Counted from the stretch's first letter, positions 52,707 to 61,950 are shown. The stretch: 64,000 nt of DNA from Polynucleobacter sp. AP-Elch-400A-B2 (GCF_018688355.1 NZ_CP061317.1:1434091-1498090), one strand, 5' to 3'. Notes: generated by a model not told the origin, from the sequence alone. Numbers and translations are program-made.

Positions 52707-53690
52707 TTATTTCTTAAAATCTTCAATGATTTTTTGTCCTTCATCACCAGCAGAACGGATCCATTCTGCAACCATGATTCGACCAACTCTATCTAAGTCA
52801 TTTTTCAGCTGTGGTGATGGCTTTTGAACGCTCATGCCATTCTTAGCCAATACTTCGTTATACATCTTGGTCTTTTCTTCAGAAACTCTAGTTCCGCGCT
52901 TTTCTGCTTCAGCACATGCTTTTAATAATGCATTTTGTGTGGGCTTATCTAGGGCATCAAATGCTTTTTGATTTACCATCAAAATATTCTTCGGAAGCCA
53001 AGCATCAACCTCGTAGTAGTACTTCAAACTTTCCCATGCCTTGATATCAACGCCTGTTGCCCCAGAGGTCATCATGGAATTAATCGTACCTGTTGCCATT
53101 GCTTGAGCCAAATCAGCCACCTGAACTGTTACTGGTTGGGCACCTATTAATTCAGCAATCTTCGAAGTTGCTGGGTTATAGGCTCTCCACTTCAGACCCT
53201 TCATATCAGCGCCTGAATTAATAGGATTTTTCGAATACAAGCCCTGAGGTGGCCAAGGAACGGCATACACAACTTTTAGACCCTGCTTTTGTAAAGCAGA
53301 TTCTGTAGCGCTCTTGGATAGCTTCCAGAGTTTTGCCGACTCCTTAAAGCTCGTTGCTAAAAAAGGAATTGAGTCTACGCCAAAAATAGGGTTTTCATTA
53401 GCAAGAACAGAGATGAGGACCTCACCCATCTGGGCTTGGCCAGTTTGAACGCCCCGCTTGATACCATTTGCAGGAAACAAGGATCCGTTGGGATGAACCA
53501 CAATCTTTAACTTACCATCTGTTGCTTTATCAACATCTGCAGCCAATTGCTGCAAGTTCTCTGTGTGAAAGTTGCTGACTGGATAAGCGCTGGCTAAGTC
53601 CCACTTAGTTTGAGCATTTACGCTCATAGCTAAAAAGCTGAAAAATGCTAAAGCCCAAAGCTTGGATTTTGCAAGTACGCAAGTGCTCAT
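52707..53690 (-). CDS. dctP: TRAP transporter periplasmic binding protein (DctP-like)
   Basis: 327-aa exported protein with signal peptide (about 1-26, ending VNAQ), WDLASAYPVSNFHTENLQQLAADV at the mature start, and the DctP signature with the carboxylate-binding arginine in KGLKWRAYNPATSK (about residue 165). First gene of the TRAP-pxp unit, with AGGAG 6 nt before the ATG. The ligand is likely a carboxylate handled by 5-oxoprolinase. Confidence 0.93.
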   Translation of the reverse strand: MSTCVLAKSKLWALAFFSFLAMSVNAQTKWDLASAYPVSNFHTENLQQLAADVDKATDGKLKIVVHPNGSLFPANGIKRGVQTGQAQMGEVLISVLANENPIFGVDSIPFLATSFKESAKLWKLSKSATESALQKQGLKVVYAVPWPPQGLYSKNPINSGADMKGLKWRAYNPATSKIAELIGAQPVTVQVADLAQAMATGTINSMMTSGATGVDIKAWESLKYYYEVDAWLPKNILMVNQKAFDALDKPTQNALLKACAEAEKRGTRVSEEKTKMYNEVLAKNGMSVQKPSPQLKNDLDRVGRIMVAEWIRSAGDEGQKIIEDFKK

Positions 53691-53801
53691 GTTGATCTCC
53701 TAGCGAGTATTAATAAAGTATAAGGTAATTTATATTAACTTCTTTTGTTGATACTAATATAACTGAGTATAAAAATATCAAACAGCTTTAAAGAAATTGG
53801 T

Positions 53802-54764
53802 TTAATCCTCTTTCATATTAGCGCGCTTCACGATTGGCTCCAACCTTGCCTTTTCATCAGCTAAGAATTTTATGAATGAGGCTCTTGTTCCTGGTGAAGG
53901 CTCGATCCCCTGTGGAGTCAAACGACTCTGTACTCCAGCGGTTTTGAGGCCTATATTAATCGCCTGATTCATTTTTTCTAAAATAGCATCAGGTGTGCCC
54001 TTGGGAGCAAAAACCCCGGCCCAGTGGCCAATCAACACCTCCGGATAACCCTGCTCTTTAGTTGTTGGTACATTTGGGAGGGCAGCGATTCTTTTATTCC
54101 AAGTTGATGCAATAGCTTTTAATTTACCGCCTTGGATTTGCGGAATCACAACCACACTAGCCTCTGATGTAACGTCAACCTGATTGGAGATAACAGCAAC
54201 CATTCCTTCTGAACCACTCTTATAAGGAATGATTTCATACTTGCCGCCTGCTTTTACTTTGAGCATCTCCGCAACGAAATGAGGAGTACTCCCAGTGCCA
54301 GCGGTGGAGAAGTTAAGGCCTTTTGCATCTCTAGCCGACACCAGCAAATCCTTTATATTGTTAATTTTTGAATCCGCCGAAACAACAATAATGGATGGAC
54401 TAATCGTTAACAAACCAACCGGAACAAGATCACCCTCCCTATAAGGCATTGATGTCTTAATCATAGGATTGGTAACAATTCCACCTGCGCTAACAAAGAA
54501 GGTGTATCCATCAGGCGCACTCTTAGCCACAAAATCTGCGCCCAACACGGATCCGGCTCCAGGCTTATTCTCCACAATAATGGATTGCCCAAGTTCTTTA
54601 GAGGCCGCTTCAGCGACCACTCTGGCAACCGTATCATTTGCGCCACCAGGACCAAAGCCAACGATAAATTTGATAGGATGATTTGGCCATGGATCAGCAG
54701 CAAAAGCCCGTCCAAGGACTAAACATAAGAATGTAATCAGAGTTACTTTGTACAACAGCTTCAT
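53802..54764 (-). CDS. Bug-family (TctC) solute-binding protein
   Basis: 320-aa exported protein. Signal peptide to about residue 22 (AFAADPWPNHPIKFIVG), then GFGPGGANDTVARVV, VENKPGAGSVLGADFVAK and GVFAPKGTPDAI. No partner permease. It follows the ModA-like gene by 20 nt and precedes dctP by 111 AT-rich bp, so it may be transcribed separately from the TRAP genes. Ligand unknown. Confidence 0.88.
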   Translation of the reverse strand: MKLLYKVTLITFLCLVLGRAFAADPWPNHPIKFIVGFGPGGANDTVARVVAEAASKELGQSIIVENKPGAGSVLGADFVAKSAPDGYTFFVSAGGIVTNPMIKTSMPYREGDLVPVGLLTISPSIIVVSADSKINNIKDLLVSARDAKGLNFSTAGTGSTPHFVAEMLKVKAGGKYEIIPYKSGSEGMVAVISNQVDVTSEASVVVIPQIQGGKLKAIASTWNKRIAALPNVPTTKEQGYPEVLIGHWAGVFAPKGTPDAILEKMNQAINIGLKTAGVQSRLTPQGIEPSPGTRASFIKFLADEKARLEPIVKRANMKED

Positions 54765-54784
54765 TTTTTATTTCCCTTTTAATC

Positions 54785-55561
54785 CTACCAAGGCAAAGCT
54801 GGTAATACCGGCTTTAAACCTGCCTTTTGAATAGTTGGAACGGCCTTAGGCGATGCTAAAAACTTTATCAAGTCTTTAGATTCATCAAGATTTTTTGTGT
54901 TGATAGTAATACCCGCAGAAAATAGAACCGTCTTCTGTGCCTCTTGAGGTAACTCGCCAATGAAATCTACACCAGGAATCGGAAGCAACTCACTGACTTG
55001 CTGGAAACCCAAATCTGCATCTCCTCTGGCTACGACCGATGCCACTCTCTCGCTATAAATTTTCCTCGCAGTTCTATCCATCTGCTCAGAAATTCCCATT
55101 TTTGGGAAAAGCTCCGTAGATAAATAAACGCCACTGGCACTTGCTGAATAGGCTATTGACTTCGCATTAAGTAACGCCGATTTAAGTCCAGCCATAGTAC
55201 TGATGTCAGGCTTGGGTGCGCCAACCCTCACTACCCCTCCCATTACTGAGGCTACTAAATCTACTCGAACCCCAGGCTGAAGTACGCCACTTTTTATAAA
55301 ACCCTCTAGTGCGGGTGCAGCCAGAATTAAGACGTCAAACTGCTCTCCCTTCGCCAATCTAGAGGGAATGGAGTCGGGCGCAACTCCCATTGATGATCCA
55401 TAAGAAATAATCACTTTATTGGGAGATTGTTTTTCGTACTCAGGGGCCAGCTCTTTTAGTGCCTCAGCAAATGCACCCGAGGTAATTACCTGAATATCCG
55501 CTGCGTACGAAATCGGAATCAGTAATATACCGATCACAAATATCAGGGGAGAAAATCGCAT
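54785..55561 (-). CDS. ModA-like extracellular solute-binding protein
   Basis: 258-aa type 2 periplasmic binding protein resembling molybdate-binding ModA (signal peptide ending SYA, then IQVITSGAFAEALKELAPEYEK, YGSSMGVAPDSIPSRLAKGEQFDV and a C-terminal AVPTIQKAGLKP). No modB/modC is adjacent, so molybdate transport is doubtful; similar orphan proteins in this group may bind organic acids. It is 15 nt after the HIT gene. Confidence 0.8.
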   Translation of the reverse strand: MRFSPLIFVIGILLIPISYAADIQVITSGAFAEALKELAPEYEKQSPNKVIISYGSSMGVAPDSIPSRLAKGEQFDVLILAAPALEGFIKSGVLQPGVRVDLVASVMGGVVRVGAPKPDISTMAGLKSALLNAKSIAYSASASGVYLSTELFPKMGISEQMDRTARKIYSERVASVVARGDADLGFQQVSELLPIPGVDFIGELPQEAQKTVLFSAGITINTKNLDESKDLIKFLASPKAVPTIQKAGLKPVLPALPW

Positions 55562-55576
55562 CTTGCCTATCAGTCT

Positions 55577-56017
55577 TTAAAAGAGCTTGGCGATAGCCGC
55601 CCGAACAACCCCAGGAAGCTCTAGTACTTTTTTCCTTCTTGTCTCTAGTACAGCGTCTTTTACCTCTTGAACTCTCTTGGACCAAGCCGATCCTGGAAAG
55701 AAAGCATCGTCTTGATACCTCGGGATGACATGCCAATGTATGTGAGGAACCATATTACCCAAGGCTGCAATATTGACCTTATCCGGACACATCACATGCC
55801 TTATCGCCTCTTCTACTGCAAAGACTAGGGACATCAGATGTTCGCGCTCACCATAGGTCAGATCTGTCATTTCGGCAACATGATGATTCCAAATCACACG
55901 ACAAAAGCCAGGCAGATCAGGATCATTGATCAGGATGACTCGGCAATCATCGCCACGCCAAATTAACTGACCCTCCTCTGGCTTGAGATCTTCTTTACAA
56001 AGTACGCAATTAGTCAT
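55577..56017 (-). CDS. HIT-family nucleotide-binding protein
   Basis: 146-aa histidine-triad protein. The triad is HIHWHVIPR (about residues 91-99), preceded by NIAALGNMVPH. An N-terminal CVLCKEDL could bind zinc. Likely hydrolyses dinucleoside polyphosphates or nucleotide conjugates. Downstream of the aceA terminator, hence presumably with its own promoter in the 56018-56130 region. Confidence 0.88.
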   Translation of the reverse strand: MTNCVLCKEDLKPEEGQLIWRGDDCRVILINDPDLPGFCRVIWNHHVAEMTDLTYGEREHLMSLVFAVEEAIRHVMCPDKVNIAALGNMVPHIHWHVIPRYQDDAFFPGSAWSKRVQEVKDAVLETRRKKVLELPGVVRAAIAKLF

Positions 56018-56026
56018 GGGAAGAAT

Positions 56027-56075
56027 GTAAACGAAAACGGCATCTAAGTCACCCTTATGGGGTAATTTAGATGCC
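56027..56075 (-). terminator. Rho-independent terminator of aceA
   Basis: GGCATCTAA (56039-56047) pairs with TTAGATGCC (56067-56075), with an inner ACCC/GGGT pair. On the minus strand it is followed by the T-rich GTTTTCGTTT. It starts 56 nt after the aceA stop. Confidence 0.75.
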
Positions 56076-56130
56076 GCAACAGTAAGGGTGGATTCTTTTA
56101 CTGTGCTATTACGAATTACTGAGGGATTGC

Positions 56131-57429
56131 TTAGTGGAACTGTTCTTCTTCTGTAGAGCCAGTCAATGCAGTTACTGAAGACTTACCACCTTGAATCACA
56201 GTAGTGACATCATCGAAGTAACCAGTACCTACTTCCTGCTGATGCGATACAAATGTGTAGCCACGATCACGAGCAGCGAATTCTGGCTCTTGTACTTTCT
56301 CAATGTAGGCAGTCATGCCACGCTTCATGTAGTCCTGTGCCAAGTCGAACATGTTGTACCACATCGAGTGAATGCCAGCGAGGGTAATAAATTGATACTT
56401 GTAACCCATTGCACCTAATTCGCGCTGGAACTTCGCAATTGTTGCGTCATCCAAGTTCTTCTTCCAATTAAAAGAGGGTGAGCAGTTGTAGGCCAACATC
56501 TTGCCTGGGAACTTTGCACGAATTGCTTCAGCGAACTTACGAGCAAAATCCAAGTCTGGTGTACCGGTTTCACACCACACCATGTCAGCATAGGCAGCAT
56601 ATGCCAGGCCACGGGAGATCGCTTGATCCAAACCCTTACGTGTTTTGTAAAAGCCTTCTGGAGTGCGCTCGCCTGTTAAGAATGGCTTGTCGTTTGCATC
56701 GTAATCCGATGTCAGCAAGTCAGCAGCTTCAGCATCGGTACGAGCCAAGATGATGGTTGAAACACCCATTACGTCAGCAGCCAAACGTGCAGAAATCAAT
56801 TTCTGTACTGACTCAGCCGTAGGTAATAACACTTTGCCACCCAAGTGACCGCACTTCTTAACAGAAGATAATTGGTCTTCGAAGTGAACGCCAGCAGCAC
56901 CCTGCTTGATCAATGCTTTGCTGAGCTCAAATGCATTCAATACGCCACCGAAACCAGCTTCAGCATCGGCAACGATGGGAGCAAAATACTCGATGTAGCC
57001 AGCATCACCTTTATTAACACCCTTAGACGTTTGGATTTCATCAGCACGCTGGAATGAGTTATTAATACGCTCTACCATCTTCGGAACTGAATCTACTGGA
57101 TACAAAGATTGGTCTGGATACATCGCTGCAGAAGAGTTACCGTCAGCAGCCACTTGCCATCCTGACAAGTAAATTGCTTGCACACCAGCCTTAACCTGTT
57201 GCATTGCCTGACCGCCAGTCAGAGCACCTAAACAGTTAACGTACGCTTCGTTATTCACCAACTCCCAGAGACGCTCTGCGCCATGTTTGGCTAGTGTGTG
57301 CTCAATCTTTAATGAACCACGCAAACGAACAACGTCTTCAGCCGTGTAACCACGAGTAATGCCTTTCCAGCGTGGATTGGTATCCCAGTCTTTTTGTAGT
57401 GCTGCGATTTCTGCTTTGCGATCTGCCAT
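56131..57429 (-). CDS. aceA: Isocitrate lyase
   Basis: 432-aa glyoxylate-shunt enzyme splitting isocitrate to glyoxylate and succinate. The catalytic cysteine motif KKCGHLGGKV is present, with YIEYFAPIVADAEAGFGG and NCSPSFNWKK. The size matches the bacterial short form. GGGAG is before the ATG. No malate synthase gene is in the window. Expression is probably tuned through repeats in the 279-bp upstream spacer. It allows growth on acetate or on PHB-derived C2 units, and its succinate product is a substrate of SDH. Confidence 0.97.
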   Translation of the reverse strand: MADRKAEIAALQKDWDTNPRWKGITRGYTAEDVVRLRGSLKIEHTLAKHGAERLWELVNNEAYVNCLGALTGGQAMQQVKAGVQAIYLSGWQVAADGNSSAAMYPDQSLYPVDSVPKMVERINNSFQRADEIQTSKGVNKGDAGYIEYFAPIVADAEAGFGGVLNAFELSKALIKQGAAGVHFEDQLSSVKKCGHLGGKVLLPTAESVQKLISARLAADVMGVSTIILARTDAEAADLLTSDYDANDKPFLTGERTPEGFYKTRKGLDQAISRGLAYAAYADMVWCETGTPDLDFARKFAEAIRAKFPGKMLAYNCSPSFNWKKNLDDATIAKFQRELGAMGYKYQFITLAGIHSMWYNMFDLAQDYMKRGMTAYIEKVQEPEFAARDRGYTFVSHQQEVGTGYFDDVTTVIQGGKSSVTALTGSTEEEQFH

Positions 57430-57544
57430 GTTTTTCTCCCTAAGTTAAACCAGTACATCGAATATTGAGACATTTAGTACGGACAATGAAGTCTTATGTC
57501 TTATATAAGAGTTTAAGTAGCTGGGGAAAGCATGCAAGCACTAT

Positions 57545-57562
57545 TTCAATAATGATTGAAAA
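57545..57562. repeat. Inverted repeat TTTCAA-N6-TTGAAA upstream of aceA
   Basis: TTTCAA (57545-57550) and TTGAAA (57557-57562), with a further TTTCAA at 57570-57575. The element is 116 bp upstream of the aceA ATG in very AT-rich DNA. It may be an operator, but simple AT-rich composition could produce it. Confidence 0.35.
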
Positions 57563-57598
57563 AAATAATTTCAATAAATTCAGTTACTTATAATTATT

Positions 57599-57615
57599 TT
57601 TTTACAATGTGAAAT
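57599..57615. promoter_or_regulatory. Operator-like repeat, proximal copy (TTTTTACA-A-TGTGAAAT)
   Basis: An imperfect inverted repeat with the same core, TTTnACA n TGTGAAA, as the distal copy at 57683-57699. It is 170 bp upstream of the aceA start codon and 84 bp from the distal copy, which is eight helical turns. The aceA promoter between has an AT-rich stretch but no clear -35/-10. Confidence 0.45.
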
Positions 57616-57682
57616 TCAAATCCATGCGACGGAATAATGCTCAGCTTGAAATGTTGCACTGCATTTTGCGTATGGGAATGAC

Positions 57683-57699
57683 TTTTCACATTGTGAAAA
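57683..57699. promoter_or_regulatory. Operator-like repeat, distal copy (TTTTCACA-T-TGTGAAAA)
   Basis: An inverted repeat with perfect 8-bp arms around one central base, just beyond the stop codon of the MFS gene. Its resemblance to the proximal copy suggests that one dimeric regulator binds both, possibly by looping. The regulator is not identified. Confidence 0.5.
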
Positions 57700-57708
57700 G
57701 AAAGGAGT

Positions 57709-58950
57709 CTATCCGCTAGCTTTGGGAGGACTGATATTTGCCACCTTAAATCCAGTCAAGATAATCATGAGCTGAAGAAGAGCTACGCCAATAAATAAGA
57801 GCTTTGGTAAACCTACGTCCAAGAAGATTCCAAAGATCAGTGGACTTAGGGCGGCACCCAAATCAATACCCGAATACACAATACCGTACACCCTGCCCGA
57901 TGAGCCAGAGGGTGTTGCAGAGCGAATCATTAAGTCACGGGATGGTGCCGCTATTCCAAGACCAAGTCCAATCACAATGAAAGCAACGATGATTAATTCC
58001 ATAGGCACTAAACCAGTAGCCATTAAAAGGCCCATGACGATATTCACAGTGAAGCAGATCGTAATGATGCGCTCAGGCACTTTTAATTTGGTCGCCAAGT
58101 AGCCACCCAATAACATTCCTCCTGCGCCGCCTAAAGACATGAGTGTTAAATAATAGTTACCAGAGCTCACGGCAATTTCGTAGATTTTAAAAAGTGCAGT
58201 TGGGGCAAAGGATTGCAAGCCGGTTGTAGCAGCCATGCTAAAGAAAAAGAAAATCCAGCAAAGCCAAACGACCGGCAGCTTCAGAAAACCAAAAGTACTC
58301 ATGGGTGCGCCACCAGGATTGTTCGCAATATGAGTGGCCTCTGATTCATCGCGCCTGGCCTGGACATCATCCACTAAACGAGCGCGACTGAACCAGAGAG
58401 TCGCCAGAATCAGCACCTCCAATACTGCGGCGGACAAAAACGCGATGCGCCAATCTGCAATGGTGGTTATAGCCACCATGAACGCTGGAGCAGCAGCCCA
58501 GCCGATATAACCTGTTACCCCATGAATGGAATAAGCGTAAGGCAAATTCGGTGGTGAAATTTTGTGATTAATTAGCGTGTAATCCACAGGGTGGAAGACG
58601 CCATTGCCACATCCCGCAATTACCGCGCCCAGCACCAACATGGCGTAACCATTGCTTTGTGAGTAAGTGAGTGCAGCCAATCCAAGTAAAGCAACGCCGG
58701 CGAATAAAACGGGGCGAGAGCCAATGCGGTCTACTAAAAATCCAGATGCCGCTTGCACAATACAAGAGACCACAAAGAAGATGGTCATGAGCAAGCCCAA
58801 TTCGGCATAGTTAAAGCCGAACTCCGCTTTCAGCCATGGGAACATGGGCGGCAGGATTAAATGAAAGAAATGGGAGCTACCGTGAGCCAGGCTGATGAGA
58901 CCAACAACCCGAACATCACTGGCGCGCCTCATTTTGAGGACGTCAGTCAT
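57709..58950 (-). CDS. Major facilitator superfamily permease
   Basis: 413-aa permease with twelve hydrophobic segments and the loop 2-3 motif GFLVDRIGSRPVLFAGV (about residues 68-84). Substrate unknown; the first helix region (LAHGSSHFFHLILPPMFPWL) resembles a subset of fosmidomycin-resistance-like MFS proteins. It is 48 nt after clpB on the same strand. Confidence 0.88.
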   Translation of the reverse strand: MTDVLKMRRASDVRVVGLISLAHGSSHFFHLILPPMFPWLKAEFGFNYAELGLLMTIFFVVSCIVQAASGFLVDRIGSRPVLFAGVALLGLAALTYSQSNGYAMLVLGAVIAGCGNGVFHPVDYTLINHKISPPNLPYAYSIHGVTGYIGWAAAPAFMVAITTIADWRIAFLSAAVLEVLILATLWFSRARLVDDVQARRDESEATHIANNPGGAPMSTFGFLKLPVVWLCWIFFFFSMAATTGLQSFAPTALFKIYEIAVSSGNYYLTLMSLGGAGGMLLGGYLATKLKVPERIITICFTVNIVMGLLMATGLVPMELIIVAFIVIGLGLGIAAPSRDLMIRSATPSGSSGRVYGIVYSGIDLGAALSPLIFGIFLDVGLPKLLFIGVALLQLMIILTGFKVANISPPKASG

Positions 58951-58998
58951 GTACGGAGTTTACTGGTGCAGGCATATTCCTGCTAATTTACTAATGAA

Positions 58999-61593
58999 TT
59001 ACTTGCTAAAGCTGAAATCGCCGTTCTGATCAACGCCCACAGGAACAGTGTCCTTAGGGCCAAACTTGCCTTCCAAGATCATCTTGGAAACTGGATTCTC
59101 GATATATTGCTGAATCGCACGCTTGAGTGGTCTCGCTCCGAATACAGGATCAAAGCCGACTTCCGCAATCTTACTTAAAGCAGCATCGCTCACATCCATC
59201 TGCATATCGATCTTAGCCAAACGATCTGACAAGTTTTTGAGTAAGATCTTTGCGATATTAGCGATATTGCCTTTATCTAAACCGTGAAAGACTACGATCT
59301 CATCAATTCGGTTTAAGAACTCAGGACGGAAATGACTCTTTAGTTCTTCAAATACCGCTTCTTTAATTTCCAACTGTTTCTTACCCACCATCGACTGAAT
59401 CAGATGTGAGCCAATATTACTAGTCATCACAATCACAGTGTTCTTAAAGTCTACGGTACGACCTTGACCATCCGTTAAGCGGCCATCGTCCAATACTTGC
59501 AAGAGTACATTGAAGACATCCGGATGCGCTTTTTCAATCTCATCAAATAAGATGACGCTATATGGATGACGACGTACTTGCTCAGTGAGGTAACCACCTT
59601 CTTCGTAGCCTACATAGCCTGGAGGCGCGCCGATTAAACGGGCAACGCTATGCTTCTCCATAAACTCACTCATATCAATACGAATGAGGTGATCTTCACT
59701 GTCAAATAAGAAACCAGCTAAGGCTTTACAAAGCTCAGTCTTACCAACGCCAGTAGGTCCTAAGAATAAGAATGAACCATAAGGGCGATTCTCTTCAGAA
59801 AGACCTGCACGGGAACGGCGAATAGCATCAGACACCGCACGTATAGCCTCTTCTTGGCCCACTACGCGCTGATGTAATAGCTCCTCCATCTTGAGCAACT
59901 TATCGCGCTCACCCTGCATCATCTTCGATACCGGGATACCCGTAGCACGAGAAACTACTTCAGCAATTTCTTCTGCACCGACTTGGGTACGTAAGAGCTT
60001 GTTCTTCACTACGCCATCTTTACTTCCTTTTGCCTCCGCTGCCGCAGCAGACTTCAGCTTTGCCTCGAGCTCGGGTAATTTGCCATATTGCAATTCTGCA
60101 ACTTTCTCTAGCTTTCCCTCACGCTGTAACTTATTGATATCTGCGCGAACTTTTTCGATCTCCTCTTTGAGATGAGCCGCGCCTAATACAGCACCTTTTT
60201 CCGCTTTCCAGATTTCCTCTAAATCAGCATACTCAGCACCCAAGCGCTTGATCTCATCTTCAATCAAGCCAAGACGTTTTTGCGAAGCTTCATCTTTTTC
60301 CTTCTTCACCGCTTCACGCTCAATCTTGAGTTGAATGAGACGGCGCTCTAGCTTATCCATGACCTCTGGCTTGGAATCAATCTCCATCCGAATGCGTGAG
60401 CCAGCCTCATCAATGAGGTCGATAGCCTTATCTGGCAAGAATCGATCGGTAATGTAGCGATGAGACAACTCTGCCGCAGCCACGATGGCAGGGTCAGTGA
60501 TCTCAATACCATGGTGAAGCTCGTAACGCTCTTGTAAACCGCGCAAGATGGCAATAGTCGCTTCCACGCTAGGCTCTTCTACCATCACTTTTTGGAAGCG
60601 GCGCTCGAGTGCGGCATCTTTCTCAATGTACTTGCGGTATTCATCTAGGGTGGTTGCGCCGATGCAATGCAACTCACCGCGTGCCAGAGCAGGTTTGAGC
60701 ATATTACCGGCATCCATTGCGCCATCGCCCTTACCTGCACCCACCATCGTATGAATCTCATCAATAAAGATGATGGTTTGACCCTCGTCCTTAGCAACAT
60801 CACTCAGAACAGCCTTAAGACGCTCCTCGAATTCACCACGGTACTTGGCGCCCGCCAGTAACAAAGCCATATCCAATACAAGGACACGCTTGTTCTTGAG
60901 AGTTTCAGGAACTTCACCGTTGACGATACGTTGGGCTAAGCCCTCAACAATAGCAGTCTTACCAACACCTGGCTCTCCAATGAGGACCGGATTGTTCTTA
61001 CCGCGACGTTGCAGAATCTGGATGGTGCGACGAATCTCATCATCACGACCAATCACAGGATCGAGCTTACCCATACGAGCCCGCTCAGTTAAATCAATGG
61101 TGTATTTCTTTAAGGCCTCACGTTGACCTTCAGCGTCCGCACTATTCACTGACTCTCCTCCACGCACTAAATTAATAGCTGCTTCTAACGATTTACGATT
61201 TAAACCATTCTCACGAGCAATCTTGCCGAGCTCACCTTTATCATCTGCCACCACCAACAAAAATAACTCGCCAGCAATAAATTGGTCATTACGCTTATTG
61301 GCTTCTTTTTCGCATAAGTTCAGCCAGTTACTTAAATCACGGCCCACCTGAACCTCACCACTAGTGCCCTGCACTTCTGGGAGATTAGCAATGAGCTTCT
61401 CGGTTGCCTTCTCAAGACCCGGTACGTTAACGCCAGCGCGTGTCAATAAACTCTTGGCACCACCATCTGAGTCACGCAGCATTGCTAGTAGCAAATGGGC
61501 TGGCTCGATATATTGATTGTCTTTTGCTAAGGCAAGGCTTTGCGCCTCACTGAGGGCCTCTTGAAACTTTGTAGTTAATTTATCTATTCTCAT
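58999..61593 (-). CDS. clpB: ATP-dependent chaperone ClpB
   Basis: 864-aa disaggregase that works with DnaK. N-domain repeats (about 1-145), NBD1 with Walker A GEPGVGKT (about residue 207), the coiled-coil M-domain (about 405-525), and NBD2 with GPTGVGKT (about residue 610) are in the expected order. There is no ClpP-binding loop. A sigma-32-type promoter lies upstream at 61643-61670. Confidence 0.97.
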   Translation of the reverse strand: MRIDKLTTKFQEALSEAQSLALAKDNQYIEPAHLLLAMLRDSDGGAKSLLTRAGVNVPGLEKATEKLIANLPEVQGTSGEVQVGRDLSNWLNLCEKEANKRNDQFIAGELFLLVVADDKGELGKIARENGLNRKSLEAAINLVRGGESVNSADAEGQREALKKYTIDLTERARMGKLDPVIGRDDEIRRTIQILQRRGKNNPVLIGEPGVGKTAIVEGLAQRIVNGEVPETLKNKRVLVLDMALLLAGAKYRGEFEERLKAVLSDVAKDEGQTIIFIDEIHTMVGAGKGDGAMDAGNMLKPALARGELHCIGATTLDEYRKYIEKDAALERRFQKVMVEEPSVEATIAILRGLQERYELHHGIEITDPAIVAAAELSHRYITDRFLPDKAIDLIDEAGSRIRMEIDSKPEVMDKLERRLIQLKIEREAVKKEKDEASQKRLGLIEDEIKRLGAEYADLEEIWKAEKGAVLGAAHLKEEIEKVRADINKLQREGKLEKVAELQYGKLPELEAKLKSAAAAEAKGSKDGVVKNKLLRTQVGAEEIAEVVSRATGIPVSKMMQGERDKLLKMEELLHQRVVGQEEAIRAVSDAIRRSRAGLSEENRPYGSFLFLGPTGVGKTELCKALAGFLFDSEDHLIRIDMSEFMEKHSVARLIGAPPGYVGYEEGGYLTEQVRRHPYSVILFDEIEKAHPDVFNVLLQVLDDGRLTDGQGRTVDFKNTVIVMTSNIGSHLIQSMVGKKQLEIKEAVFEELKSHFRPEFLNRIDEIVVFHGLDKGNIANIAKILLKNLSDRLAKIDMQMDVSDAALSKIAEVGFDPVFGARPLKRAIQQYIENPVSKMILEGKFGPKDTVPVGVDQNGDFSFSK

Positions 61594-61642
61594 TCTTTAC
61601 CCTATTCAGTCTGAATATTTTTTATTGGTATCTATCTATAGA

Positions 61643-61670
61643 ATATAGGGACATTCTTGGTAATTTCAAG
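61643..61670 (-). promoter_or_regulatory. Sigma-32 heat-shock promoter of clpB
   Basis: On the minus strand CTTGAAA (61664-61670) and CCCTATAT (61643-61650) are 13 bp apart, matching the RpoH consensus CTTGAAA-N13-CCCATnT as I know it. The predicted start is about 40 nt before the clpB ATG. The element overlaps the longest reading frame of the divergent GIY-YIG gene. Confidence 0.8.
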
Positions 61671-61707
61671 TGTGCTACGCCCATTTTTAAGTGAACTGAA
61701 CCCTATT

Positions 61708-61950
61708 TTGACCTGGCTTGTTTACCTTCTAGAGTGCTCTGATGGCAGCTATTACGCTGGCATTACAAACCGCTTAGAACATCGTTTAGCAGCCCATAAT
61801 TCAGGGGAAGGTGCTCGTTATACAAGGGCTCGCAGACCAGTCGTCCTTTTGGCAAGCCAAGAGCACCCAGATCGATCTGAGGCGTCTAAAGCTGAAGCTA
61901 GATTGAAGAAGCTAGCTAGATCAGAAAAGCTGGGATTTTTTAAAGCCTAG
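61708..61950 (+). CDS. Small GIY-YIG nuclease-like protein (UPF0213/YhbQ type)
   Basis: 80-aa GIY-YIG domain protein: WLVYLLECSDGSYYAGITNRLEHRLAAHN with G-E-G-ARYTRARRPV and the catalytic-type Glu in SKAEARLKKL. The reading frame is open from 61657, but no ATG exists; TTG 61657, GTG 61672 and TTG 61708 are possible. I prefer 61708 because family members begin a few residues before the VYLL strand and because the others overlap the clpB promoter. Role unknown. Confidence 0.8.
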   Translation: MTWLVYLLECSDGSYYAGITNRLEHRLAAHNSGEGARYTRARRPVVLLASQEHPDRSEASKAEARLKKLARSEKLGFFKA

